A stretch of 7,436 nucleotides of DNA from Actinomycetota bacterium (GTDB taxonomy: Bacteria; Actinomycetota; Thermoleophilia; Solirubrobacterales; Solirubrobacteraceae): NCBI GenBank assembly GCA_019348575.1, contig JAHWJE010000067.1:1-7436 (forward strand). The letters run 5' to 3'. The notes beneath the pieces are model-generated. The model was given only the letters and a program-made list of their open reading frames with translations, did not search any database and was not told where the DNA came from. Both the position numbers and the translations under genes were made by a program. Shown piece by piece: positions 1 to 6,638 of the stretch (its first letter is position 1; each line of letters opens with the position of its first letter).

Positions 1-1
1 C

Positions 2-1801
2 CCCGATGCCGGGGCGCTTCGCGCGATGGCGACCACGATGGCGCACCGCGGGCCGGACGCGGAGGCCGTCTGGCACGACGACGTCGCGGGGCTGGCCTTC
101 CGGCGGCTGGCGATCATCGACCTGCACGAGCGCTCCAACCAGCCGATGCACCACGGCGCCCTGCACGTCGTCTTCAACGGCGAGATCTACAACTACATCG
201 AGCTGCGCGACGAGCTGCGCGGCCTCGGCCACGAGTTCGTGACCGCCGGCGACACGGAGGTGCTGCTGCACGCCTGGGCGCAGTGGGGCGAGGGCGCGCT
301 CGATCGCGTCAACGGGATGTTCGCGTTCGCGATCTGGGACGGCGTGCGGCGCCGGCTGACGCTCGCGACCGACCCCTTCGCCGAGAAGCCGCTCTTCTAC
401 GCGCCGGCGGCCGACGGCCGGCTGCTGTTCGGCTCCGACGTGCGCGCGCTGCGCGCCGCCGACGCCGGCCTCGGCGAACCCGACCTCGGCGCGCTGCGAC
501 GGTTCGTCGCGCTGGGGACGATGCCGGTGCTGCCGGCGACGTTCTACGCGCGGGTGCGACGCCTGCCCGGCGCCCATCTGGCTCGCTGGGAGGGCGGCGC
601 GCTGAGCGTGCGCCGCTACTGGGAGCCCCGCCGCGTCGCGGTGCCGCAGGCGCCGGCCGACGCCGCCGCGCGGCTGCGCGAGCTCGTCGTCGACTCGGTG
701 CGCCTGCGCCTGCGCAGCGACGTGCCGGTCGGCACATCGCTCAGCGGCGGCGTCGACTCCTCGGTGGTGGCGGCGGCGTGCGCGCAGCTCTCAGCCGCCG
801 GCGAGCGCCACGCGTTCACGGCGACGTTCCCCGGCTTCGCGCGCGACGAGTGGCGGTACGCGCAGGACGCCGCCCGCGCGGCGGGCGTTGCGCGTCACCA
901 CGCCGTCGCCCCGGCGCGCGACGAGCTGCTCGCCGACCTCGAGACCTTCACGCGCGACCAGGAGGAGCCGTTTCCGACGACGAGCATCTACGCCCAGTGG
1001 CGCGTCATGGCGGCCGCGCGCGAGGCCGGCGTCGTCGTCATGCTCGACGGCCAGGGGGCCGACGAGCTGCTCGCCGGCTACCGCACGACGGCCAGCCTCG
1101 CCGCGCTGTGCGCCGGGCCGCGCGCGCTCGCGCGGGCGGTCGCGGGCGACCCGCGCTCGGCGTTCGACGGGCTCGCCACCGGCTTCGCGGCCGACCACGT
1201 GCCGCACGCGGTCGCGGCGCGCTACCGCCGCCGCCAGGCCTCTCCGTACGTCCTGCCGGCGCTGGCCCGCGACGCGGCGGCGGCGGCCGACCTCCCGCTG
1301 CCGAGCTGGACGCCGCGGGGCGGGCCGCTGCGCCGCGAGCTGCTGCGCGAGACGTTCATGACGATCCTGCCCGATCTGCTGCGCTTCGCCGACCGCAACA
1401 GCATGGCCCACTCGCTCGAGGTGCGGCTGCCGTTCCTCGACCGCCGCATCGCGGAGTTCGCGCTGTCGCTGCCGGCGCGGCTGCTCGTGCGCGACGGGGT
1501 CTCCAAGCGCGTGCTGCGCGACGCGTTCGCCGACATCGTCCCGGCGTCGGTCCTCGCGCGGCGCGACAAGGTCGGCTACGAGACGCCGGAGGCGAAGTGG
1601 CTCGGGGCGCCCGAGGCGCGCCGCCGGCTCGGCGAGGTGCTGCTCGACGGGCGCGCGAGGTCGCGCGGATGGTTCGACGCCGCCGCGCTCGAGCACGACG
1701 TCGCGACCGGCTGGCGCGACGTCGGCGCGATGTGGCGCGCGCTCAACGGCGAGCTGTGGCTGGCGGAGCTCGCCGGGGCGCGGTCGCTCGTGGCGGCGTG
1801 A
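2..1801 (+). CDS. asnB: Asparagine synthase (glutamine-hydrolysing)-like amidotransferase, 5' partial
   Basis: The frame is open from base 2, and the residues before the first in-window ATG (base 26) read as normal family sequence (DAGALRAMATTMAHRGPD). The true start, with the catalytic N-terminal Cys of the class II glutaminase domain, therefore lies upstream, roughly 10-20 residues away. The glutaminase domain shows HRGPD, RRLAIIDL, FNGEIYNY and GDTEVLLHAW. The synthetase domain has the ATP PP-loop SGGVDSS (about residue 248 of the visible part), DGQGADELLAGY (about 349-360) and EVRLPFLD (about 473-480). Family members use glutamine nitrogen to amidate a carboxylate through an acyl-adenylate. 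DGQGADEL in place of SGDGGDEL, and DPFAEKPLFY in place of the usual RDxFGxKPLYY, point to the divergent asnB-like branch often found in exopolysaccharide or O-antigen clusters rather than housekeeping AsnB. The next gene, a glycosyltransferase overlapping by 4 bases, supports this. The acceptor is unknown. Confidence 0.92.
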   Translation, partial: PDAGALRAMATTMAHRGPDAEAVWHDDVAGLAFRRLAIIDLHERSNQPMHHGALHVVFNGEIYNYIELRDELRGLGHEFVTAGDTEVLLHAWAQWGEGALDRVNGMFAFAIWDGVRRRLTLATDPFAEKPLFYAPAADGRLLFGSDVRALRAADAGLGEPDLGALRRFVALGTMPVLPATFYARVRRLPGAHLARWEGGALSVRRYWEPRRVAVPQAPADAAARLRELVVDSVRLRLRSDVPVGTSLSGGVDSSVVAAACAQLSAAGERHAFTATFPGFARDEWRYAQDAARAAGVARHHAVAPARDELLADLETFTRDQEEPFPTTSIYAQWRVMAAAREAGVVVMLDGQGADELLAGYRTTASLAALCAGPRALARAVAGDPRSAFDGLATGFAADHVPHAVAARYRRRQASPYVLPALARDAAAAADLPLPSWTPRGGPLRRELLRETFMTILPDLLRFADRNSMAHSLEVRLPFLDRRIAEFALSLPARLLVRDGVSKRVLRDAFADIVPASVLARRDKVGYETPEAKWLGAPEARRRLGEVLLDGRARSRGWFDAAALEHDVATGWRDVGAMWRALNGELWLAELAGARSLVAA

Positions 1802-3069
1802 GCACGGTGCCCGGGCGCCGCATCCTCGTCGTCGCCTACGCGTTCCCCCCGGCGCCGTTCGTCGGCGGCAACCGCTGGCTGGCGATCCGCGACCACCTGC
1901 GCGCGCGCGGCCACGAGGTGACGGTGCTCACGACGACGGCCTTCGGAACGCTCGACGACGACGCCGCGCAGGACGTCCACCGCACCTCCGACCTGATCGC
2001 GTCGGGCGGGCTGCGGCGCCTGCTGCGGCGGCCCGCCGTGCCCGTCGCCGGCGGCCCGGCGTCGACCGCCAGCGCCGCGCCGGCCTTCGCGACGCAGGTG
2101 CTCGTGCCCGACGCGCATCTTGCGAGCTGGGTGCCGTTCGCGCTGCGCGCTGCGCGGCGGCTGCTCGGCGAGCGTCGCTACGACGCGATCGTCACGACGA
2201 CGCCCTACGAGTCCGCGCATCTCGTCGGGCTCGCCCACCGCGGGCGCGTCGCCTGGATCGCCGACTTCCGCGACGGCTGGGTCTACGAGTCGCACCGCCC
2301 CCCTTTCCCGACGGCCGCGCAGCGGTCGCTCGACCGCCGGATGGAGCGCCGCGTCGTGCGTGCGGCGGACGTCGTGCTGGCGGCGACGCGACCGATCGTC
2401 GAGGACTTCCGCACGCGCCTGGGCGTCGACGCGGTGCATGTCACCAACGGCTGGGACCCTGCCTGGGAGGCGCAGAGCGCGGCCGCCGATGCTCCGCCGC
2501 TCGAGCCCGGCTGCGTCAACCTCGTCCACACCGGCACGCTCAGCGGCGCGCGTGGCCGCGACCCGCGCCCGCTGCTGCGCGCGCTGCGCGTCGTCGCCGG
2601 CGAGCCCGCCGTCGCCGCGCGGCTGCGTCTGATCCTCGCCGGACGCCCGACGCAGGACGACGATCGCATCCTCGGCGAGCTCGGCAGCCCGCTCGTGCGC
2701 CACGTCGGCATGCTCAGCCGGCCGGCGGCGCACGCGCTGCAGCGCCAGGCCGGCGGGCTCGTCCTGCTCACGGGGCCGGACGTCTGCGAGGCGACCGGCA
2801 AGCTCTTCGAGTACATCGGTGCGCGCCGGCCCGTGCTCGCGCTGGCCGCCGGCAACGAGGCCGAGCGGATCGTCAGCGAGACCGGCATCGGGCGCACCGT
2901 CGCGCGCGACGACGAGGGCGCGATCGCGGCGTTGCTGCGCGAGGTCGCGGCCGGCGCGCTGGAGCGCGCCTACGACCCCCGCGGCCTCGACGAGTACATC
3001 TATCCTGCGCCGGCGCTGAAGGTCGAGCAGCAGATCGAGCGCGCGATCGCGCGCCGCGGCCGCCGCTGA
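1798..3069 (+). CDS. Glycosyltransferase family 4-like protein (GT-B fold)
   Basis: A 423-residue protein starting at GTG 1798, which overlaps the asnB stop as GTGA and implies translational coupling. An in-frame GTG at 1807 is an alternative start; no clear Shine-Dalgarno decides between them. The N-terminal Rossmann domain opens with ILVVAYAFPP (9-18) and GGNRW (23-27), typical of a GT4 subgroup that begins 'YxFPPxxxxGxxRw'. ADFRDGW (155-161), a linker reading as paired basic and aspartate residues, and NGWD (217-220) follow. The C-terminal nucleotide-sugar domain begins at HTGTL (244-248) and carries ATGKLFEYIGARRPVLAL (from about 332), with the conserved glutamate for the donor nucleotide. 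Length is normal for the family and the gene looks intact. It probably transfers a sugar from a nucleotide donor to a lipid-linked glycan at the cytoplasmic membrane face. Donor and acceptor cannot be inferred. Its stop abuts the convergent methyltransferase stop. Confidence 0.9.
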   Translation: MSTVPGRRILVVAYAFPPAPFVGGNRWLAIRDHLRARGHEVTVLTTTAFGTLDDDAAQDVHRTSDLIASGGLRRLLRRPAVPVAGGPASTASAAPAFATQVLVPDAHLASWVPFALRAARRLLGERRYDAIVTTTPYESAHLVGLAHRGRVAWIADFRDGWVYESHRPPFPTAAQRSLDRRMERRVVRAADVVLAATRPIVEDFRTRLGVDAVHVTNGWDPAWEAQSAAADAPPLEPGCVNLVHTGTLSGARGRDPRPLLRALRVVAGEPAVAARLRLILAGRPTQDDDRILGELGSPLVRHVGMLSRPAAHALQRQAGGLVLLTGPDVCEATGKLFEYIGARRPVLALAAGNEAERIVSETGIGRTVARDDEGAIAALLREVAAGALERAYDPRGLDEYIYPAPALKVEQQIERAIARRGRR

Positions 3070-3993
3070 TCAGCCGGCGGCGGGCCTGCGCGCCGTCGCG
3101 TGCAGCACGTCGCCGCCGCCGGCCGCGTCGGCGAGGCGCGCGACGGGCAGCGCGAGCGCGCACAGGCCGGCGGCGATCCGCAGCTTGAGGCCGTCGGGGA
3201 ACAGGCAGCGCCCCCAGATGCGGTACTGGATCGACGCCGGCAGCCCGACGAGGCTCGTCGACGTGCCCGTGCTGACCTCCTCGAACCCGGCGTCGTGCAG
3301 CGCGCGCTCGAGCGCGGCCGCCGTGAAGTGCACGCGGTGGCGGGGCAGGTCGAGGTGGTACCAGCGCCCGCCGAAGCGGCGCGCCTGCCAGCCGCCGAAG
3401 TTCGGGACCGAGATCGCGACGACGCCGCCGGGCACGAGCGCGTCGTGCACGCGGCGCAGGTCGCCGACGGGGTCGTGCGTGTGCTCGAGCGACTGCTGGA
3501 AGACGGCCGCGTCGTAGGCGGCGGGCTCGAGCGGCACGGTCGCCAGGACGCCCTGGCGCGCGTCGACGCCGCGGGCGCGCGCGGCGGCAGCGGCCGCGGC
3601 GGACGGCTCGATGCCGGTCATCCGCCAGCCGCGCGCGGCCAGCATCGCCGCGAGGTCGCCACGGCCGCAGCCGACGTCGACCGCGCGGCCGGGTGCAAGC
3701 GCGGCGACGGCGCCGACGGGTGCCGTCCGGCGCGCGCGGCGGCCCTGCCAGGCCTGGATGACGCGCGAGATCGCGGCGACGAGCGGGTGGATGCGCGGGT
3801 CGTAGGCGGCGTAGGTCTGCGGGTAGAAGGCCGCGAGCTCGTCGCCGCCGGCGAGCGGCAGCGTCACGCCCGCCGTGCAGCGCGCGCAGACCGCGACGGC
3901 GAAGCGCCCGGGCGTGCCGTGCAGGCGGTCGGGGGAGGAGAGCGCCGGCGCGGGCAGCTCGGCGCCGCAGACGGGGCAGGCCGCAGCGGTCAT
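3070..3993 (-). CDS. Class I SAM-dependent methyltransferase with N-terminal zinc-ribbon-like segment
   Basis: A 307-residue protein on the - strand, ATG at 3993, TGA at 3072-3070. The N terminus has two cysteine pairs, CPVC (6-9) and CARC (36-39), spaced like a small zinc ribbon, followed by FYPQTYAAYDP, a common preface in this subfamily. The methyltransferase domain (Methyltransf_23/11 type) has the SAM-binding motif VDVGCGRG (105-112), an acidic partner in TGIEPS, FQQSLEHTHDP, LVPGGVVAISVPN and YHLDLPRHRVHFT. The last two are typical of methyltransferases encoded in surface-glycan clusters. The C-terminal region contains a hydrophobic stretch (LRIAAGLCALALPVARLA) that may lie against the membrane. 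It is downstream of, and probably co-transcribed with, the 4724 to 4008 methyltransferase 14 bases away. No Shine-Dalgarno is evident before the ATG. It may methylate a sugar or lipid-linked glycan intermediate; the substrate is unproven. Confidence 0.9.
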   Translation of the reverse strand: MTAAACPVCGAELPAPALSSPDRLHGTPGRFAVAVCARCTAGVTLPLAGGDELAAFYPQTYAAYDPRIHPLVAAISRVIQAWQGRRARRTAPVGAVAALAPGRAVDVGCGRGDLAAMLAARGWRMTGIEPSAAAAAAARARGVDARQGVLATVPLEPAAYDAAVFQQSLEHTHDPVGDLRRVHDALVPGGVVAISVPNFGGWQARRFGGRWYHLDLPRHRVHFTAAALERALHDAGFEEVSTGTSTSLVGLPASIQYRIWGRCLFPDGLKLRIAAGLCALALPVARLADAAGGGDVLHATARRPAAG

Positions 3994-4007
3994 CGCCGGC
4001 GGGGAGG

Positions 4008-4724
4008 CTACGCGCCCGGCGCCGCGGCGACGAGCTCGACGTTCGTCGCCACGCGGTTGAGGCCCGGCACGCGCGCCAGCGCGCGGTTGGCGCCCCAGAC
4101 CGCGCTCGTCATGCGCGGGCGCTGGGCGATCGGGATGTCGAGCGTCAGCGGCAGCATGTTCGCCAGGCGCAGCTCGCGGATCTCGTAGCCGTGGCGCTCG
4201 AGCAGCGCGCGGGCGCTGGCCGGCGTGTAGAGCAGCTCGTGCGGCTCGGCGCCGTGGTAGTAGAGGCCGATCCGCTTGGCGACCTTCTCGAGGTAGGAGA
4301 AGCGGTTGGGGAGCTTGTAGACGTAGAGCGTCCCGCCGGGGCGCAGGACCCGCGCGAGCTCGTCGAGGCTCGCCTCCGGGTCGAGCACGTGCTCGAGCAC
4401 GCCGCAGCTCAGCACCGCGTCGAAGCTGGCGTCGGCGTAGGGCAGCGCGCGCGGGTCGCTGGACACGTACGCGCGGACCTGCGGGAAGAGCGGCAGCGCG
4501 ACGACGTCATCCGGCGAGCCTTCGCCCCGGTAGTCGAACGAGCTGACGTTCAGGCCGGCCTGCAGCAGCAGCGCCGAGACCTGGCCGAGACCGCAGCCCC
4601 AGTCGAGGATCGAGCCCGGCGCGTCGCCGGCGATGCGCGCCACCATCGCGTGGTACTCGCGCATCTGCGGCGCCGACCTGAGGCCGACGTCGTCGCCGCG
4701 CGGCTGCGTGGGGCGCTCGTGCAT
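4008..4724 (-). CDS. Class I SAM-dependent methyltransferase
   Basis: A 238-residue protein with ATG at 4724 and TAG at 4010-4008. The reading frame stays open upstream, but that extension is arginine-rich, lies antisense to the divergent glycosyltransferase and lacks family character, so the ATG beginning MHERPTQP is preferred. Visible motifs are ILDWGCGLGQ (39-48, SAM motif I), VSSFDYRGEGSPDD (acidic loop), LPYADASFDAVLSCGVLEHVLDP (motifs II-III with the typical LEH) and LARVLRPGGTLYVYKLPNRFSYLEK. The 'KLPN...' ending and HELLYTPASARALLERHGYEI are usual in sugar- or glycan-associated methyltransferases. It is the first gene of a two-gene - strand unit. Its start codon is only 23 bases from the GTG of the divergent glycosyltransferase fragment, so any promoter must overlap coding sequence. 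No good Shine-Dalgarno is visible. The substrate is unknown. Confidence 0.9.
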   Translation of the reverse strand: MHERPTQPRGDDVGLRSAPQMREYHAMVARIAGDAPGSILDWGCGLGQVSALLLQAGLNVSSFDYRGEGSPDDVVALPLFPQVRAYVSSDPRALPYADASFDAVLSCGVLEHVLDPEASLDELARVLRPGGTLYVYKLPNRFSYLEKVAKRIGLYYHGAEPHELLYTPASARALLERHGYEIRELRLANMLPLTLDIPIAQRPRMTSAVWGANRALARVPGLNRVATNVELVAAAPGA

Positions 4725-4747
4725 CCGAGGCGGGAAGATAGCCGCCC

Positions 4748-5274
4748 GTGGCGCGCGTCCTGCACATCCTGCCCCACCGCGGCGGCGGCGCGGAGACGTA
4801 CATCGACGCGCTCGAGGAGATCGCGGGCCTCGAGCACCGGCGCGTCGCGCTGTCGCGCGGGCGCACGCCGCTGTCGGCCGCGTTCTCGCTGCCCGCCGGC
4901 TACCCGTCGATCGCACGCGCTGCTCGCGACGCGGACCTCGTGCACGCCCACGGAGACGTCGCCGCGATGCTCGCGCTGGCGCTGCTGCGCGCCCGGCCGT
5001 CGGTCGTCACGACGCACGGGCTGCACTTCCTGCGCCGCTCGACGGGGGCCCGCCGCGCGGCCGTCGTCGCCGCGCTGCGGGCGGTCGCGCACAGCGCGGC
5101 GTGGGTGCTGTGCACGTCGCAGGCAGAGCACGACGAGCTCGCAGAGCTGCTCGGGGCGCCGTCCGCCCAGCGCCTGCGGACCGTGCACAACGGGATCGCG
5201 CCGCCGCCGCCGGTCGACGCCGCCACACGCGCCGCCGTGCGCGATCAGCTGGGGCTCACCGACGGCGACGTCGC
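4748..5274 (+). pseudogene. Glycosyltransferase family 4, N-terminal domain only (3'-truncated)
   Basis: It starts at GTG 4748; a weak purine run (4732-4737) precedes it. The protein opens [19 protein letters not shown], a classic GT4 start with the glycine-rich loop at 12-14. It continues through [35 protein letters not shown] and RTVHNGI (HNG at 147-149), all matching the acceptor-binding Rossmann domain in order. After [11 protein letters not shown] (about 166-176) a normal family member would enter the second domain with a 'VGRL..KG/KD' motif and later an E-x7-E region. Instead the frame passes directly into IspF sequence. The nucleotide-sugar-binding domain is missing, so the product should not be an active glycosyltransferase. 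The original gene was probably part of the glycan cluster to its left. The exact break is ambiguous within about 5258-5278. Confidence 0.85.
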
Positions 5275-5575
5275 GGCGCACGCGGCCTGTGACGCGCTGC
5301 TGTCGGCGGCCGGCCTCGGCGACCTCGGCAGCAACTACGGGGTGTCGGAGCCCCGGTGGAAGGGCGCCTCGGGCGCCGACCTGCTCGCCGAGACGCGGCG
5401 GCGGGTCGAGGCCGCCGGCTTCGCGATCGGCAACGTCGCGGTGCAGGTGGTCGGCAACGCACCCCGCATCGGCCCCCGCCGTGCGGAGGCGGAGCGGGCG
5501 CTGTCGGCGGTGCTCGGCGCGCCGGTGAGCGTGAGCGCCACCACGACGGACGGCCTCGGGCTGACCGGCCTCGGC
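5261..5575 (+). pseudogene. ispF: Internal fragment of 2-C-methyl-D-erythritol 2,4-cyclodiphosphate synthase
   Basis: In frame with the preceding glycosyltransferase fragment, residues [58 protein letters not shown] and [12 protein letters not shown] follow the order and spacing of IspF, which makes MEcPP in the MEP isoprenoid pathway. The wording ([31 protein letters not shown]) matches my recollection of actinomycete, Streptomyces-like IspF. About 100 of roughly 160 residues are present. The conserved histidine that is the third zinc ligand (H in AAHAACD) and the following aspartate remain. The N-terminal DxH zinc ligands, GHS and the C-terminal GRGEG tail are missing. There is no start codon of its own. 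It cannot fold as a full IspF trimer subunit and should be inactive. Both boundaries fall on motifs plausibly shared with the neighbouring fragments. Confidence 0.85.
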
Positions 5576-5700
5576 GTGCTGCTGGCCAGCGTCACCGTGG
5601 GGCTGATGTCGACGCTGATCCTGTGGGGGATGCTCGCCGACCGGTACGGCGAGCGACGCGTCATGACGGCCGGGCTGCTGCTCGCCGCGGCCGCGCTGCG
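5561..5700 (+). pseudogene. Internal fragment of a major facilitator superfamily transporter
   Basis: Still in the frame opened at 4748. Residues [20 protein letters not shown] form a hydrophobic segment resembling MFS TM2. [14 protein letters not shown] is the cytoplasmic loop signature (motif A, G-x-L-A-D-R-x-G-x-R-R) between TM2 and TM3, and [11 protein letters not shown] looks like the start of TM3. About 46 residues of a roughly 400-residue family are present. TM1 and everything after early TM3 are absent. The next codons (RHGRERLD) leave MFS character and become antisense to the IS110 transposase. The fragment is non-functional as a transporter. The left join cannot be placed better than about 5552-5575 because IspF and MFS proteins can share an L-T-G-x-G segment here. 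Confidence 0.75.
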
Positions 5701-5713
5701 GCACGGCCGCGAG

Positions 5714-6577
5714 CGCCTCGACCAGCAGGCGTCGGGCGTGGCTGCTGCCGGCCTTGGTGATCGCGCCCTGGCGGCGCCGTTCGCCCGAGGACTGCTCGGA
5801 CGGGACGAGGCCGAGGTAGCTGGCCAGCTGCTTGGGGTGCTTGAAGGCGGTGATGTCGCCGATCTCGGCGATCAGCCCGACCGCGGTCAGCGTGTCGACG
5901 CCACGCAGGCAGCGCAACCGCGCGACGGTCGGCGCCCACGGCCCGTGGACGGACTGCTCGAGCAGCAGACGGTCGAGGCGGTCGCGACGCGCGAGCAGCA
6001 CCTCGTGGTGCGCGAGGTACTCAGCGAAGACGACCTCCACGAGCGGGTCAAAGCGGATCTGCGACAGCCACGCCAGGTGGTGGCGTGACCACGTCTCGCC
6101 GCGACCGTCGAAGACCAGGCCCCGCCTGAGCAGCAGCTTGCTGATGCGATGCCTGGCGCCGATCAGATCGCCGCGCAGATCCTCACGCGCACGCACGAGG
6201 TCGCGCAGCGCCTCAAGCTCAGCGACCGGAACGACGACTGGCCGCAGTTGCCCCGCCGCCAGCAGCCGCGCGAGCTTCAGCGCGTCACGCGTGTCGGTCT
6301 TGACACCGTCACCGGGCTGACGCGGGATCGCGCCCGGCGAACACACCATCACCTCGATCCCCGCCGCACGCGCGGCGCGCGCCAGCCCGAACCCCGTCGG
6401 CCCGGCCTCATAGACCGCGCGGACCGGGCCCGGCAAGCTCTGCAACCACTCGATCACTGACTGCGGCGACCCCGACAGCCGCGCCTTGAACACCTCACCA
6501 GAACCGAGCTGCACAGCCGCGGCCGCCGTCTTACGCGCGTGCACATCCAGCCCCGCGAAGCAGATACCGTCCGTCAT
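5714..6577 (-). pseudogene. IS110-family transposase, C-terminally truncated
   Basis: ATG at 6577 (MTDGICFAGLDVHARKT) is preferred over GTG 6592 because GAGGAG at 6590-6585 sits 7 bases before it. The N-terminal DEDD (RuvC-like) domain has D11 in GLDVH, E57 in YEAGPTG, and D95 and D98 in KTDTRDALKLARLL, so all four expected acidic residues are present. A helical linker follows. The C-terminal Transposase_20 domain begins at [21 protein letters not shown] (about 221-241), then [26 protein letters not shown] (263-271, the serine motif of the family) and [16 protein letters not shown] (273-288). After residue 288 the frame stays open but loses family character because it runs antisense to MFS, IspF and glycosyltransferase fragments. 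Full-length relatives continue with an aromatic/histidine segment and a tail, absent here. The enzyme is probably inactive, although the catalytic residues survive. Confidence 0.9.
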
Positions 6578-6638
6578 GTCGACGCTCCTCACCCTTCGAT
6601 GCGGTAGGCCGCGCCATACGAAGCGCGGAAGCGTCGAC
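6578..6638 (-). promoter_or_regulatory. Nested hairpin in the transposase leader that covers the ribosome binding site
   Basis: Read on the - strand, GTCGACGCTTCC (6638-6627) pairs with GGAGCGTCGAC (6588-6578) as 11 base pairs with one bulged T. The 3' arm ends immediately before the transposase ATG. Inside it CTTCG (6623-6619) pairs with CGAAG (6598-6594), and GCGG (6612-6609) pairs with CCGC (6604-6601) around a CCTA loop. The intervening internal loops are asymmetric (3/5 and 6/2 bases). The outer stem includes GGAG of the Shine-Dalgarno, so folding should limit translation. The shape, a stem with internal loops in an IS110 non-coding end, also recalls the guide loops of bridge RNAs. Pairing is seen directly; function is inferred. 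Confidence 0.6.
6585..6590 (-). promoter_or_regulatory. Shine-Dalgarno of the IS110 transposase
   Basis: GAGGAG on the - strand lies 7 bases upstream of ATG 6577 and favours that start over GTG 6592, with which the site overlaps. It is the clearest ribosome binding site in the window. Its last four bases (GGAG) are in the 3' arm of the leader hairpin. Confidence 0.75.

Noticed and set aside
283..1797. + strand open frame preceding the glycosyltransferase in the same frame
   Set aside because: It is an out-of-frame shadow of the asparagine synthase gene, an Arg/Ala-rich sequence. Only the part from 1798 has glycosyltransferase motifs.
791..2733. Two - strand open frames of about 300 and 385 codons
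   Set aside because: Both are antisense to well-supported asnB and GT4 coding sequence, have low-complexity Arg-rich content and show no family motifs.
3060..3130. Intrinsic terminator between the convergent genes
   Set aside because: GC-rich self-complementary runs exist, but there is no T-tract on either strand and the region is coding.
3100..4188. Long + strand open frame of about 362 codons
   Set aside because: It is antisense to both methyltransferases, which carry clear SAM motifs, and its own composition is Arg/Ala/Gly-rich with no recognisable domain.
5685..5710. GCGGCCGC/CCGCGG palindromes near the MFS-IS110 join as a specific recombination site
   Set aside because: Such GC palindromes are expected by chance in DNA this GC-rich and have no matching partner copy at the other joins.
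4550..5713. Continuation of the transposase frame on the - strand into a very long protein
   Set aside because: Past residue 288 it has no IS110 character, is rich in Arg, Gly, Gln and His, and is exactly antisense to the GT4, IspF and MFS fragments.
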